Part shown: positions 46,160 through 58,700 of the stretch, piece by piece
Numbering within the stretch: position 1 is the stretch's first letter
Layout of the letters: each line of letters starts with the position of its first letter
NCBI RefSeq assembly: GCF_963678635.1
Contig: NC_087065.1
Span: 76,361,786-76,425,785 of the forward strand
Length of the DNA: 64,000 bases
Source of the DNA: Symsagittifera roscoffensis
Lineage: Eukaryota > Xenacoelomorpha > Acoela > Convolutidae
Direction of reading: 5' to 3'
The notes under the pieces: model-generated
What the model was told of the DNA's origin: nothing
What the model saw: the letters and a program-made list of their open reading frames with translations, nothing else
Database searches by the model: none
Made by a program: the position numbers and the translations under genes

Positions 46160-47272
46160 TTATGGTCTAGGACGTATTTTGTTGAGACTGCCTTTCGATG
46201 CTTTGTTGCTAATTGTGTTAGCTTTACAGACGTCCGAATAAAGTTTACTCGGCTTTGATTTGCTTCGTCTAGCTGAACTAGATTGAATCAACGCCCTAGT
46301 GTATTTCTCCTTCTTCCGCAGAAAAATATCTTCGGTCTCTAAAAAAGTCGGTTCTTCCATTAACTCCAGAAGATCAATCCCGGGCTGAGCTTCCGGAAGT
46401 TGCTGGATAAACGAATCCAAAACATCTTCTTTCGGCTTTACTGGAAGCTTTGACAACTCTCGTCGGAACCGAATCACTTCGGCGTAATTTATTTCGCGAT
46501 TGGGCGAGTCGTGTAAATTCTGACCAACTTGAGATGCCGACTTGAAGTTCAGCTCTGAGTCCGAATCGTCTTCGTCGTCTAATGGGTCCTCGCACTCATC
46601 TTCTGATGTTGTGTAGTCGTCTCTAACGGACGCCTTCAACCCGTTGTCCAATTTCCGAGTTGTTTCCTTGCGACTAGTAATAATTTTTTTATTTTCTCGC
46701 AATTCAGGGCTCAAATCATGCCTAAGCTTGAGTAACTCTTCGCTTTTGCGGTTTTCCAGAGATTGCTTTGAAGGGATTTTTATTTTTTTAGCTTGAAATT
46801 CGTGTTTCGTAGTCAAATTCAGAACATTGGCAACACAGTTTCCTATAGTCGGGTTCAGAAAATTGTTCGGTGGCACTCGCTTTCGTGGCGAACTGCACTT
46901 ATATCTTCCTTCGTCAACGACACAAATTTCATCGTTATTTTTCGGATTCAACAAAGTCACAGGCTCAATTGTTTCACAGTAATTTTTAATATCAACAGTC
47001 TGATTGTTATTCAAGTCAACTTCCGGTGCGAGGTTGGCGGGTTTCACTGGTGGCGAGGGTAGAAACTTCAGCAACACATTCTTATATGAGTCTTGGCTTC
47101 CGATTGGTTGTTTCGCCTCTTGCGGATTTTCAGATTCTTCAGCATTAAGAAACTTTTTCGAGCTTCGCTCCAGATCAAAACTGGGGAACTTTTTCTGCTG
47201 CTTTCCGCTGCTGAAAAATTTTGATAACTGTTGTTGATACTTTGAATACTTTTTTTCATTTGGCGAATTCAT
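46160..47272 (-). CDS. Single-exon protein with an N-terminal PCNA-binding (PIP) box, family unknown
   Basis: A 370-residue open frame, far the longest intact one outside transposons. An in-frame TGA lies 48 bases upstream of the ATG, so the start is secure unless an upstream exon splices in at TTTCAG (about 47305). Residues 13-20 (QQQLSKFF) match the PIP-box consensus Q-x-x-[LIM]-x-x-[FY]-[FY] exactly and are followed by a basic stretch, as in proteins recruited to PCNA at replication or repair sites. The rest is charged and probably disordered: a basic SSPRKRVPP near 127-135, an acidic run EDECEDPLDDEDDSDSE near 223-239, then helical LLELMEEPTFLETEDIFLRK. I see no catalytic domain and no TD residues of a CRL4-Cdt2 degron. 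A nuclear DNA-replication or repair accessory role is inference from the motif alone. No introns are evident, so retrogene origin is possible. Confidence 0.7.
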   Translation of the reverse strand: MNSPNEKKYSKYQQQLSKFFSSGKQQKKFPSFDLERSSKKFLNAEESENPQEAKQPIGSQDSYKNVLLKFLPSPPVKPANLAPEVDLNNNQTVDIKNYCETIEPVTLLNPKNNDEICVVDEGRYKCSSPRKRVPPNNFLNPTIGNCVANVLNLTTKHEFQAKKIKIPSKQSLENRKSEELLKLRHDLSPELRENKKIITSRKETTRKLDNGLKASVRDDYTTSEDECEDPLDDEDDSDSELNFKSASQVGQNLHDSPNREINYAEVIRFRRELSKLPVKPKEDVLDSFIQQLPEAQPGIDLLELMEEPTFLETEDIFLRKKEKYTRALIQSSSARRSKSKPSKLYSDVCKANTISNKASKGSLNKIRPRP

Positions 47273-47389
47273 AATTCCAACTAACTGAGACGAATGACCT
47301 GAAACGCTCCGTAAACATCAGACGGATATTGGCTGCGGTCACCATAGTGCGCAATAGATCTTGACATTAAGAAAAAAAACTAACACAAA

Positions 47390-47670
47390 GGCGAATCGGA
47401 GCTACGCAACACTTGCGACACTAAGCAAAAAAGCCGCTAAGTCAAAAATCTAACTCGAAAATGATTTAAAAAACTAATCTATCAAAATAAAAAAAAACTT
47501 CATTTGAAGTTGCAGAAAAATTTGAAATGCAGACAAGCTCAAAAGTTAACAGTTAGCTGAAGAAAAAACAGATGGAGCAGATACCAGTTTCAGTCATTCT
47601 GTGAACACCGCTGTTCCAGTAGCCCGGTTGCACCACCCTAGCTTATCGCAGGGTTAAAAAGTAAAACCCA
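47390..47670 (-). repeat. tRNA-derived SINE copy
   Basis: Plus-strand start AAAGGCGAATCGGAGCTACGCAACACTTGCGACAC is the 3' hairpin block. At the far end the minus strand reads CCCTGCGATAAGCTAGGGTGGTGCAACCGGGCTACTGG, resembling tRNA A- and B-box spacing. About 280 bp. Confidence 0.5.
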
Positions 47671-47877
47671 ATTTCAGAAAAACAATCGAGAAAAGTCACC
47701 GGCATTCAATAAGCTTTAAGTTTCATTTAGCGAGCAGTCACTAAGCTGACAACAATTGGGTAGACGCCCATTAATCCAAAAACAAAGAAAAATGCCCTTA
47801 ATTTTTTTTGAGCGATTAAGTTTCAAAACATAGACTAACAGGACTAGTGTGAATTATAGTCAGAATTTTTTTACCCT

Positions 47878-48720
47878 GAGGCGCAGCCGAGCTTGCGATA
47901 CAAAAACAGAAAACCAATAAGCTGAAAAAATCGTAAAAATCTGCACGAACACTCTCATCACCTGTTTCGTCGACAAATTTCTCAATCTCAGGTTTGGCAG
48001 GGTTGTTTTCGATAAAAGCAGCTAAGTTTCCAAAAAACGATCCAAAACTCAAATGAATTTAATTTTTCCGATAACTAAACCAACTTTCTATAGAAAATTG
48101 GAGTGAAGGATTCGCACAACCTGCTTTTTCGACAGAACCCTTAATTCAAGATATGAGAGGGTAGTTTTTGAGAAAAATAGGAAAATTTTCAAAATAAGAC
48201 CGAACTGTCAACAAATGGCCTTTTCTGAGGACACAAATTATTTCGATTCAAATTAGGACGTACCGATTTATGTACAATAGATCCCCATTTTTGTAGAAGA
48301 GTTCATGACATTGAAATCTTCATCTCAGATTTGGCACGGTAGTCTCTGAGAAAAAAAACCCAACAAAATGAGTTTAAAAAAAAACAAGAAAATGAGTCCA
48401 ACATTCCCATTTTTAAATTTTCGAAGGCCTTTGAAGGTGGAGTAATGTTAAAAGAGACTATGCAAGTATGCAGACATAAAAATATAACAGCCGGTCTTTC
48501 ATTGGTGCCAACTTTCTGAAAATCTTTGAAGAAGTTTTCGAGAAAAAACAAGAACTTCAGCGAAAAGTGAAAAAATTTGCCAAGTCCTCTCAAAAATAAT
48601 AAAATAAAGAAATACACTTTCACAATACCTGATTTTATCGAACAAAACTTTTTGCCCTCAAAACTACGCAATAGAAAATGATTATGCGATAACACATCAG
48701 CCGAAACCAATTAATCGAAA
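47878..48720. repeat. SINE fragment followed by the 160-bp-type decayed repeat
   Basis: GGCGCAGCCGAGCTTGCGATACAAAA at 47879 is a SINE end. CTCAGGTTTGGCAGGGTTGTTTTCGA (47982), GATATGAGAGGGTAGTTTTTGAGAAAA (48148) and CTCAGATTTGGCACGGTAGTCTCTGAG (48322) repeat the sentence seen at 26.5-28.8 kb, with spacing of about 165-175 bp. Confidence 0.5.
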
Positions 48721-49064
48721 AAAAAAAACGTAAAACTATTAAAAATCATGCTTGGAAAGCCGACAAATTACAGAACTTTCAATTTTAGTAACAAAGAAAA
48801 CTTCAAATAAAAATTAACTCCATGCTTAACAAAATAAACCGATAAAAAACAGTACCAGATAATATAAATTTAATTTAAAAAATGGAAATTGAACCAATGG
48901 AAACTCGGCCAAAAACCACGAACACAAAAAATTTTTAAAAAATTTCGATAAATTATTTTGAAAAACTACGCCTATTTACCACCTAAATGAAGCTTGTTTG
49001 TTTTGAATTTTCATAAAACTGTGCATGTCCTGAAATTTACCATTCCTAAAAAAATAACCATCAC

Positions 49065-49248
49065 GCTGACCGATCGTCCTTCACTATCTTACAGGAAGTC
49101 ACGTCTCCATATTTGTTAGCCAGGTCAAATAACTCCTGTAATAAACGAGAGACAGGATTACAACCGGGAATATTCACTCAAAAAAACGCTCGATGAGATT
49201 TTAAAATGCACATCATACAATTTAGGATTGAGTTGTTGAAGTATCTGG
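49065..49248 (-). repeat. Duplicated copy of SR-protein exon 6 with its upstream intron
   Basis: It matches 50348-50531 with only a few differences, all in the intronic part; the 71 exon bases (49065-49135) look identical. The acceptor TTTATTACAG is kept. The donor is GTGATGG instead of GTAAGT, thus weaker. It lies beyond the stop codon in exon 7, so it is not part of the main reading frame. Confidence 0.9.
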
Positions 49249-49769
49249 CAATAAATTAATTTCAATTGAGCTGTTAAAGAGCTTAAATTTATAAAGGCAT
49301 TTATGCATGAAGCACTTCTGTATTTAAAAGAGCATTTTAAGATCAAACAAAAGCGAAAAAGAAGACCTCTAAGTGTGTCTAAAAGAAGACCTGAACATCG
49401 CTCAGCCTCATTTTTGTAACAGGATTGCTACGAAAACTTATTTGATTCTAAAAACGTGAATATAGATAGCAACGTTCTCATGAAACGCAATGCAATTTCA
49501 GTTCAAAACAGAATAACATACATTTCATTCAAATTTAATACTGCTAACACTAACAATGAAGTAATAAGCATGCAACAATTCAAAATCGAACAGTCTGAAA
49601 TAAACAGATTAAAGAAGTATAAACAGGGTTGATTCCATTCCTGGTTCAGCATTCAATGCGATACCAAATGATTTAAATAAACAGATTAATAGTTTTAAAA
49701 AGCTCGCAAATGCGTGATTGCTTCGTGAAGATTTTATCTTCTCGCCACCCACATTTTTGAGTTTCATTT

Positions 49770-52700
49770 TTACTTTCGGCTTCCCGATGAGCTTGACCTC
49801 TTTCGGCCATGCGAACTCTTCGGCGAAGAAAAGGATCGCGACCTTGACCTTTCTTTCTCTTTTTCTCGGTCATGCTCGTTTTCCTTTCTTCCGTTTCGCG
49901 ACCTTGAATCTGACCTTGACCTCGATTTGGATCTGGACGATGATCCCTTCCTATTTTTCCTCTTCGAACGAGACGACTCCGCCTGTCTCAGCTCACATTT
50001 CATTTGTCGGCCATTCAGCGTCTTTCCATCCATCTTCTCAAGAGCTCGCGAAAGACTGGGTTCATTTCGGAACGAAACGATTCTGAAATCAAGGATATTT
50101 AATACAGATGGCGTATATTTAGCATCACTTGGAAAGCTTATATGAGAGGCAAGTTTCAAAAGCCTTAATAGCGAAGGTGAAAAAAAGCGTGAAAGCTTTC
50201 GGCCATCGAAAACTGAAATAAAAATCTTCTGTTTTATTGTGATAAATTTATTTTTTACCAGTGAAAATAGCCAAAATTGATTGTCTTCTGTAGATTTCTT
50301 CTTATCGAAAAACGAAAAGCTGATATTTCCAAAAGGAGAGAACTTACGCTGACCGATCGTCCTTCACTATCTTACAGGAAGTCACGTCTCCATATTTGTT
50401 AGCCAGGTCAAATAACTCCTGTAATAAACGAGAGACAGGATTACAACCGAGCATATTCACTCAAAAAAACGCTCGATGAGATTTTAAAACGCACATCATA
50501 CAATTTAGGATTGAGTTGTTGAAGTATCTGGTAAACAGGGCTATACAAACCATTAACAGATCACAGACCTTTTGTTCTTAGAAAGACCCATCCAAGACAA
50601 GTCAATCCAAATAGCTAGGAAGGTTGGAGGTCACATTTATAACTCATATTTCAACACAAGATGTTCCTTCTACCAGCCCAATCAGTCATTTCTCCAGCAT
50701 AACAAAAACTGGTTTTATAAATATCTGCATTAAGTAGGCTTGGCAAAAAGCAAGACACATTTTAGACACAGTCACAGTGAGAATTTCTGTCATCATGAGT
50801 AAGTACGGATCTCTACCGGAGTCTCTGAGCAGACGTATTCTGAAAGGTCTTCTGTAATTCGGATTCGGCACCTCGTAATCATGTGCGCTTAGGCGTAGTA
50901 TATGCTGCAGTATGACCTAGTTTGAAACATCGCCGGCGGCACTACAAGGCATATTGGGAGATGAAATAGCAAAAAAGGAGGTCAAAGGTCAAGTAGCTAG
51001 TGGTGGGAGTAGCGAATGATAGGACACAGATGGAGAAGACGTGTCGCAGTGAATGTAGCAGCAGGAGTAGTAGAATGAAGCAGCGATAGAGATCAGAGGA
51101 AGAGTAGCTTCGCCTTCACTACACTCATGGTCCTGCAAGTACACTTACTAGCACCCAATTCGTAAATGGGGAGGGGAGGGGGAGTTTATGTATTCTAATA
51201 TTTGAAGTTCCGAATGAGATACAATTTTCAACCAATTAAACTCCTTAAAACTGTGCAAAACTTTTTCCGTTCCCTTTTTCAATTTTCTGTTCCCAAATCA
51301 AATTTCACGCTTATTTTGAACTCTTTGAAACTTTGTCGTTTGGAATTTCAACAATGAGAATTTTCCTCTCTTGAAGTAACTCGCTCACCAGAACATGTTT
51401 ACCTGACATTTGAAAATTTGCGTATCAACTTAACTTTAGGCTTCCCTGCTACTTTTTCTTTTTATCTTAACTATTCGTCTTTCATCAAGCAGGAGAAGTC
51501 TAAGTTTAAATTGATCTCAACAACTATTATAAAATTTGTAAAGTCAGGGCACAAAAGGAAAAGAAATACTTCACACACTCATGGGTCGAAAGAGTCTCGC
51601 ATTGGAAAGTGATTTTGGAGCATTCTAGGGTTTCAAACACAAAATCATAGCTGGTTCCAGATATTTTTAGTTTTTACCGGCAACATTTTTAACAAATATT
51701 ATCAGAGCGACATACATATGGTAGCCGGGTTCTCTTTTCAATAACATCTACCAACATCCGTTTTTTTTAAACCAATAACTAAAACTAGCTTTTCAAAAGA
51801 GGTCAACTAAAAATTTCTACATGGTAATTGAAGGATATCTATTCTGATCTAGCAAAATCTCTATCAGATTTGCACTCACAGTCTTTCCTGTACGCGATGA
51901 GAGGTTTGTAACTAGCATCTCGTAACTCCTCGAATCACTTCTGCTTCTGTTTCGGTTTCTGCTCCTACTTCTAGACCTCCGGTCGCGAAAACTTCCTCTG
52001 CGACTACAAAAAAAATTAAAAATCAGAATTATAAGATCAATTTATTATGCCTACCACCTCCACCTAAAATAGGCCATGAAGAGATCATCCACCCAACTAC
52101 ATAATTTTCATCAGAAATATCTTTGTGACTGTATAAAAAATAGTCCGAAATTGTTCGTAAAAAATTGTCTGGCAAAACTGCCCGAGCACAAATGGTTTCG
52201 CCACATTCTCCGGAAGCCGGAACTGTAAAACTGAACACAAAAGAAAACATAAAAATAAGCGAATTCGGCTGGAAAAGGTTGACTCTCGGTTAGAAAATAT
52301 GTAACTTCGTTTGAGAAGCGTTGGCTTGTGAGAGCAATAACCTGTAAAAGTCATCGTCTCTGTTGCTGTTCTGTTTGCTCCAGTCTGTCCCACGAGCTCG
52401 TTCTACTGAGATTCTAAAACACAATCAAGACAATGCAGTATTTAAGCACATGTAATTAGTTGCAGTATAGGTCAAGTCGAACGGTCCTTGGTGACAGGCC
52501 CTTAAAACATGGGCCTGTCATGTCAGGAAAGTTTTTGGCTTTTTTGAAATTTCCAGCCCTCGTAAACTTATATCAATTGTTCTTAAAATTGTTTGCTCTG
52601 CTAATTTTATGAAAGAAAAAGATTCAAACCTATTTACACTGGATTCTGACATTTTGCGGATCAACCGTACAATTTTCCCCCAAACTGATTTAGAGGGAGA

Positions 52701-55700
52701 AAATATGGATTTTTCAGAAGCTTAATTTGAGTATAGCCTTAGATTTGTGCATAATTAACCGTATTACTTTAAAAAATTGAATTAAAACAAAACAATAATC
52801 TAGGTAATTAACAGCATACAAACGCAATCCCGCATGAAAACAATTTCATTTGCGCGTTTGTATGAAGTGCATATTTTACACAAATTTAATATTCAGAATT
52901 AATACCTGTTTTTGTTGGGGGACCGATTGTTTAGCAGACAAATCTTTTAGCATAAAAACTAAAATACGGGGCTTTTAGCAGACTTTGATTGACAAGCAAT
53001 TAGGTGAGGGGCTCCAGCAAGTCTGGGTTGAGCATCATTATTTCACGCTTTTTAAACAAAACTTGCACTCATTTTAGCAAGTTTCAAACTATATCTCAGT
53101 TCATTCTCAATGAACTTCTCAAAATTTCAAGGCAAAAATCGTGGGGAAAACCTATTATGCAATGATTTTTGGTTAAAAAACAAAAAAAGGTTTACTCAAT
53201 ATAAAAATGTATTGACAATAATTGGGGATCTAGACTTTCGTTTGATTTACAGAAAATTATCATTACAAAATTGCCTTCTCGCCATAATCATTTACCTTCT
53301 AGCCATAAAGCGATTCTTATATCAAGAAAGCAAAATTTTGATATTTGCAACCGACTTTGGCTTAAAATTTTTGGCGTTTTCAAAAAACTGTCTGAATGAT
53401 GAAACTTTTAAGACGACTCTACCTCCATTTTTACCAAATTTACACCATATTTGGGTCATCGAAAGAATGGAAAATTCCAGTTGTTTGGGCCTTACTTGAC
53501 GAAAAAAACTGAAGAAATATACCAAGATGGGAAATGTGGAACGTTTTCGATCGACTTGTCGACGTTAGAGTTACGAACGTTTGCGAAGGATGGAATTCAA
53601 GCTTGAATAAATTTGTAGGCACTTTTGGACCAAATTGTTGAAAAATTTTGAAAAAATTATTGTATGAGGAATTTCAGTCTCGTCTGCAAATACGACGTGC
53701 GAACCGAAGGGAGTGCCCGCCTTTTAAAAACTAAAATTTCGAGTATTGGGACGGTGTAGCTCGAAATTTTAGTTTTTGTACGGATTCTGACATTTTGCGG
53801 ATCAACCGTACAATTTTCCCCCAAATTGATTTAGAGGGAGAAAAAATGGATTTTTCAGAAGCTTAATTTGAGTATAGGCTAGATTTGTGCATAATTAACC
53901 GTATTACTTTAAAAAATTGAATTAAAACAAAACAATAATCTAGGCAATTAACAGCATACAAACGCAATCCCGCATGAAAACAATTTCATTTGCGCGTTTG
54001 TATGAAGTGCATATTTTACACAAATTTAATATTCAGAATTAATACATGTTTTTGTTGGGGGACCGATTGTTTAGCAGACAAATCTTTTAGCATAAAAACT
54101 AAAATACGGGGCTTTTAGCAGACTTTGATTGACAAGCAATTAGGTGAGGGGCTCCAGCAAGTCTGGGTTGAGCATCATTATTTCACGCTTTTTAAACAAA
54201 ACTTGCACTCATTTTAGCAAGTTTCAAACTATATCTCAGTTCATTCTCAATGAACTTCTCAAAATTTCAAGGCAAAAATCGTGGGGAAAACCTATTATGC
54301 AATGATTTTTGGTTAAAAAACAAAAAAAGGTTTACTCAATATAAAAATGTATTGACAATAATTGGGGATCTAGACTTTCGTTTGATTTACAGAAAATTAT
54401 CATTACAAAATTGCCTTCTCGCCATAATCATTTACCTTCTAGCCATAAAGCGATTCTTATATCAAGAAAGCAAAATTTTGATATTTGCAACCGACTTTGG
54501 CTTAAAATTTTTGGCGTTTTCAAAAAACTGTCTGAATGATGAAACTTTTAAGACGACTCTACCTCCATTTTTACCAAATTTACACCATATTTGGGTCATC
54601 GAAAGAATGGAAAATTCCAGTTGTTTGGGCCTTACTTGACGAAAAAAACTGAAGAAATATACCAAGATGGGAAATGTGGAACGTTTTCGATCGACTTGTC
54701 GACGTTAGAGTTACGAACGTTTGCGAAGGATGGAATTCAAGCTTGAATAAATTTGTAGGCACTTTTGGACCAAATTGTTGAAAAATTTTGAAAAAATTAT
54801 TGTATGAGGAATTTCAGTCTCGTCTGCAAATACGACGTGCGAACCGAAGGGAGTGCCCGCCTTTTAAAAACTAAAATTTCGAGTATTGGGACGGTGTAGC
54901 TCGAAATTTTAGTTTTTGTACGGATTCTGACATTTTGCGGATCAACCGTACAATTTTCCCCCAAATTGATTTAGAGGGAGAAAAAATGGATTTTTCAGAA
55001 GCTTAATTTGAGTATAGGCTAGATTTGTGCATAATTAACCGTATTACTTTAAAAAATTGAATTAAAACAAAACAATAATCTAGGCAATTAACAGCATACA
55101 AACGCAATCCCGCATGAAAACAATTTCATTTGCGCGTTTGTATGAAGTGCATATTTTACACAAATTTAATATTCAGAATTAATACATGTTTTTGTTGGGG
55201 GACCGATTGTTTAGCAGACAAATCTTTTAGCATAAAAACTAAAATACGGGGCTTTTAGCAGACTTTGATTGACAAGCAATTAGGTGAGGGGCTCCAGCAA
55301 GTCTGGGTTGAGCATCATTATTTCACGCTTTGTAAACAAAACTTGCACTCATTTTATCAAGTTTCAAACTATATCTCAGTTCATTTTGAATGAACTTCTC
55401 AAAATTTCAAGGCAAAAATCGTGGGGAAAACCTATTATGCAATGATTTTTGGTTAAAAAACAAAAAAAGGTTTACTCAATATAAAAATGTATTGACAATA
55501 ATTGGGGATCTAGACTTTCGTTTGATTTACAGAAAATTATCATTACAAATTTGCCTTCTCGCCATAATCATTTACCTTCTAGCCATAAAGCGATTCTTAT
55601 ATCAAGAAAGCAAAATTTTGATATTTGCAACCGACTTTGGCTTAAAATTTTTGGCGTTTTCAAAAACCTGTCTGAATGATGAAACTTTTAAGACGGCTCT

Positions 55701-58700
55701 ACCTCCATTTTTACCAAATTTACACCATATTTGGGTCATCGAAAGAATGGAAAATTCCAGTTGTTTGGGCCTTACTTGACGAAAAAAACTGAAGAAATAT
55801 ACCAAGATGGGAAATGTGGAACGTTTTCGATCGACTTGTCGACGTTAGAGTTACGAACGTTTGCGAAGGATGGAATTCAAGCTTGAATAAATTTGTAGGC
55901 ACTTTTGGACCAAATTTTTGAAAAATTTTGAAAAAATTATTGTATGAGGAATTTCAGTCTCGTCTGCAAATACGACGTGCGAACCGAGTGGAGTGCCCGC
56001 CTTTTAAAAACTAAAATTTCGAGTATTGGGACGGTGTAGCCTTATATGTCGAAAAACTCAATGAAAAATTCATTTTGTTGGACTCATTTTATGTTAAACT
56101 TGTTACTTCCGTTGGTTTTTGTTGATCTGCATTGATAAAATTCAAAATTCTGCAATTTTGAGTCTTTGTATCTGATAATGAAGCTTTAATGAATGAAGCT
56201 TTCTGATTGGTCAATTTTTGAGTCTGCTAAAAAAACCGGTCTGCTAAAATCCCTAGCACCATGTTTTGGGAACAGCGTATTTCAAAAAATAATTAATGAA
56301 AAATTAATTGCAGATTATTTCAATTAGTATTTTACCAAACCAATTAATTGCAATAAATTGAAATTAATTGGAGTCTCTATCTCGGTAGAACAAAACCATA
56401 TTACATGATTGATACCTCGATAAAACACAATGGCGTGCGAAAACACTGAAATGGCGTGAGTAAACAAATCCATTATTTGTTTAAGCGGTTGTGCCGTTCA
56501 TTTATTGATTCATGATTCATTGTTGAGCTACCATTTCAGAGAAATTATGCCTCGCACAAACGAAAAATATGTGCGGAAAATTTGGATCTACTTAACAATT
56601 ACCCCCCCCCCCCCCCTTTAAGAAAGGGGGCAATTGTTAAGTAGATTAATATAATGCATTTTCGACCAATCAGATTGCAGCAAAATTAGAAGTCTCAATA
56701 GAAAGCTCTAGCGCTAATTTACTGCTTTTATTAATAGGGATGGCAATTCTTAATTAGGTACCAATTCTTAAGTTATTTGCTTAGCGGGCAATTGTTGAGT
56801 AGATCCGAAAATGTTACTGCCGTCGAGACAAAAGAATGGAAATGCAGGTGTGGCAAAAACTTACATAGAAAAAAGGAACCGTTTAAACAAATTTGATAAA
56901 CAACATCAAACACCGGCATCCCGGACATGATGCAAGTCAATCATGGGTTTCCTAATTTTTTCAAGCGGGACCTTCTGGGACCCGGGCAGGGTTGGAAGTG
57001 TATGGCTGGATTAATTGGATTGTGGCAATTCACTCTCATTTTCGTTTGTTGAGAAAGAATTAACGAGACAATACAGCAATTTAGAATCTATTTCGCGGAA
57101 AACTCTTATCGAGTACATGGAGAAACTTACAAAAAAAGTTTAAGATTCGATTGCAAAAGAACTGCCAGAAAAATTTTCTGTGGTTATCGACGGCTGGACT
57201 TCTGGCCCTCCTCGCTTTGTTGTGTTATTTGCTTAGTATCCAACTCAACACGGCTTTTTCACAGTACTGCTTACTTTTTCACCACTTCAGAACGCAAGAC
57301 CACTTAGAATTCATTAAGTACATTTTGGGAAATTACGGAAAGACTGCCAATAACTTGGCTATAATTTCTGACGACAATGCAGAAGTTAACAACTGCCTTG
57401 CTAACTTATTAAATATTCGTCTTATCAGTTGTTATGACATAGATTCTTGCAGTGAGTAAATACTTAAACAAAAAAAAACGAATTTCTTTAAAAAAAAAAA
57501 CCGACTGATGACAAAGTTTCCATCATTGAAAATGGCTGGCAAACTGAGACAGTTTACAAATTTGAAGAGTATCATCCGCAACAAAACCCGGTGGCTCAGT
57601 ACAATGATAAAGATCGACCGATATTTTGAGGCGAAAGGTTTTATTGAAACGCTGCCAAGTGTTTCGAGATTGGTGGATTTCATTCCTACAGCTAGGGAAA
57701 ACAGAGAACTACAAGGCTTCAGGAACACTTTGCCCAAAACTTGTTTCAATAACAAAAGCTCTTCAACGTGAAAATTTGGAGTTATTCGATGCAAGAGCAG
57801 TTTTTAATGAAGTATTACAACGATGATGAATTCAAACAGTATTTGTCAATGGATGGACATATTGAATATATGCCGGTTTTGAATAAACGCGACGAAGAAA
57901 ACTTTACAGTAGATGAGGAGACTGCCATTGAAGGATTGAAACTGGCGACTATTACACCGGAACCAGAGGCCAAAGCGACAGCAACTCAAGATGATGCTTT
58001 TGCTTCCAATTTTTGAAAATTCAGAAACTAGAGATGGAGATAATTAGAAGTAACTATCTCGATCCCACATTTCTGCTACCAATTTCAAACTTGATTGAAC
58101 ATTTCTTCAGCGTGGCAGGATTTGCCTACAATGACCATCGAAAAAATTTGCTTCCAATGAATGTGGAAATAGTTGATTCTGAAAATCAACCATCGATTTT
58201 GGAACGAAGCAACAGTGGACGCGATCGCCAACGAGGATTGAAACTTTCTCCAATTAATTGCAATATATACTTTTTTTGCCAATCAATTACAATTAAACTT
58301 TTTGTCAATTAATTGCAATTTAATTGTTTTGATCCCAATTATTTGTTTTGATCCCTGCCCTGTTTGGGAAGGCATTCTACGGTAGGTCCCTTAGGTGGGG
58401 GTGGGATTACGGTTGATTCCATTTTTCAAATAAATATTAAAGCCAAAGACCTTTTAATTTGCATTAGCTAAATAGTTTTTCAGAAAAATCAAAGGCGGGA
58501 CTGGATAAGAGCCGCGCTTTTAGACCTGGCCCGCGATAAAAAAAAATCATTTCCACAGTAGATTTTGAGGCAGTTCCAGAGTAGACGAATATACTTTTAA
58601 GAAAAGTACTTACTTCCTTCCCATGAAGTTGGAATTGTTATATAGTCTAATTGCTTCCCTGACGTCCTTCATGTTCCCAAAAGTCTGAAAAAAAACAGAA

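Larger units (their letters stand above)
56273..58362 (+). mobile_element. hAT transposon with 8-bp target duplication, 2090 bp
   Basis: TTTGGGAA at 56265-56272 and at 58363-58370 is a perfect 8-bp target duplication. The element starts CAGCG and ends CCCTGCCCTG, so its right terminus read inward is CAGGGCAGGG, a usual hAT terminus; the left repeat is degenerate. AATTAATTGCAATT-type subterminal repeats occur at both ends. It contains a frameshifted transposase and a nested MITE. It sits in intron 3 of the SR-protein gene. Confidence 0.9.

Noticed and set aside
48303-48710. 135-codon minus frame
   Set aside because: Lies within the decayed 160-bp repeat; the Phe/Lys/Leu-rich composition is that of translated poly-A/T.
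49718-50086. 122-codon plus frame and the nested 49927-50145 frame
   Set aside because: Antisense shadow of SR-protein exon 7, whose splice sites and RRM/RS sequence are convincing.
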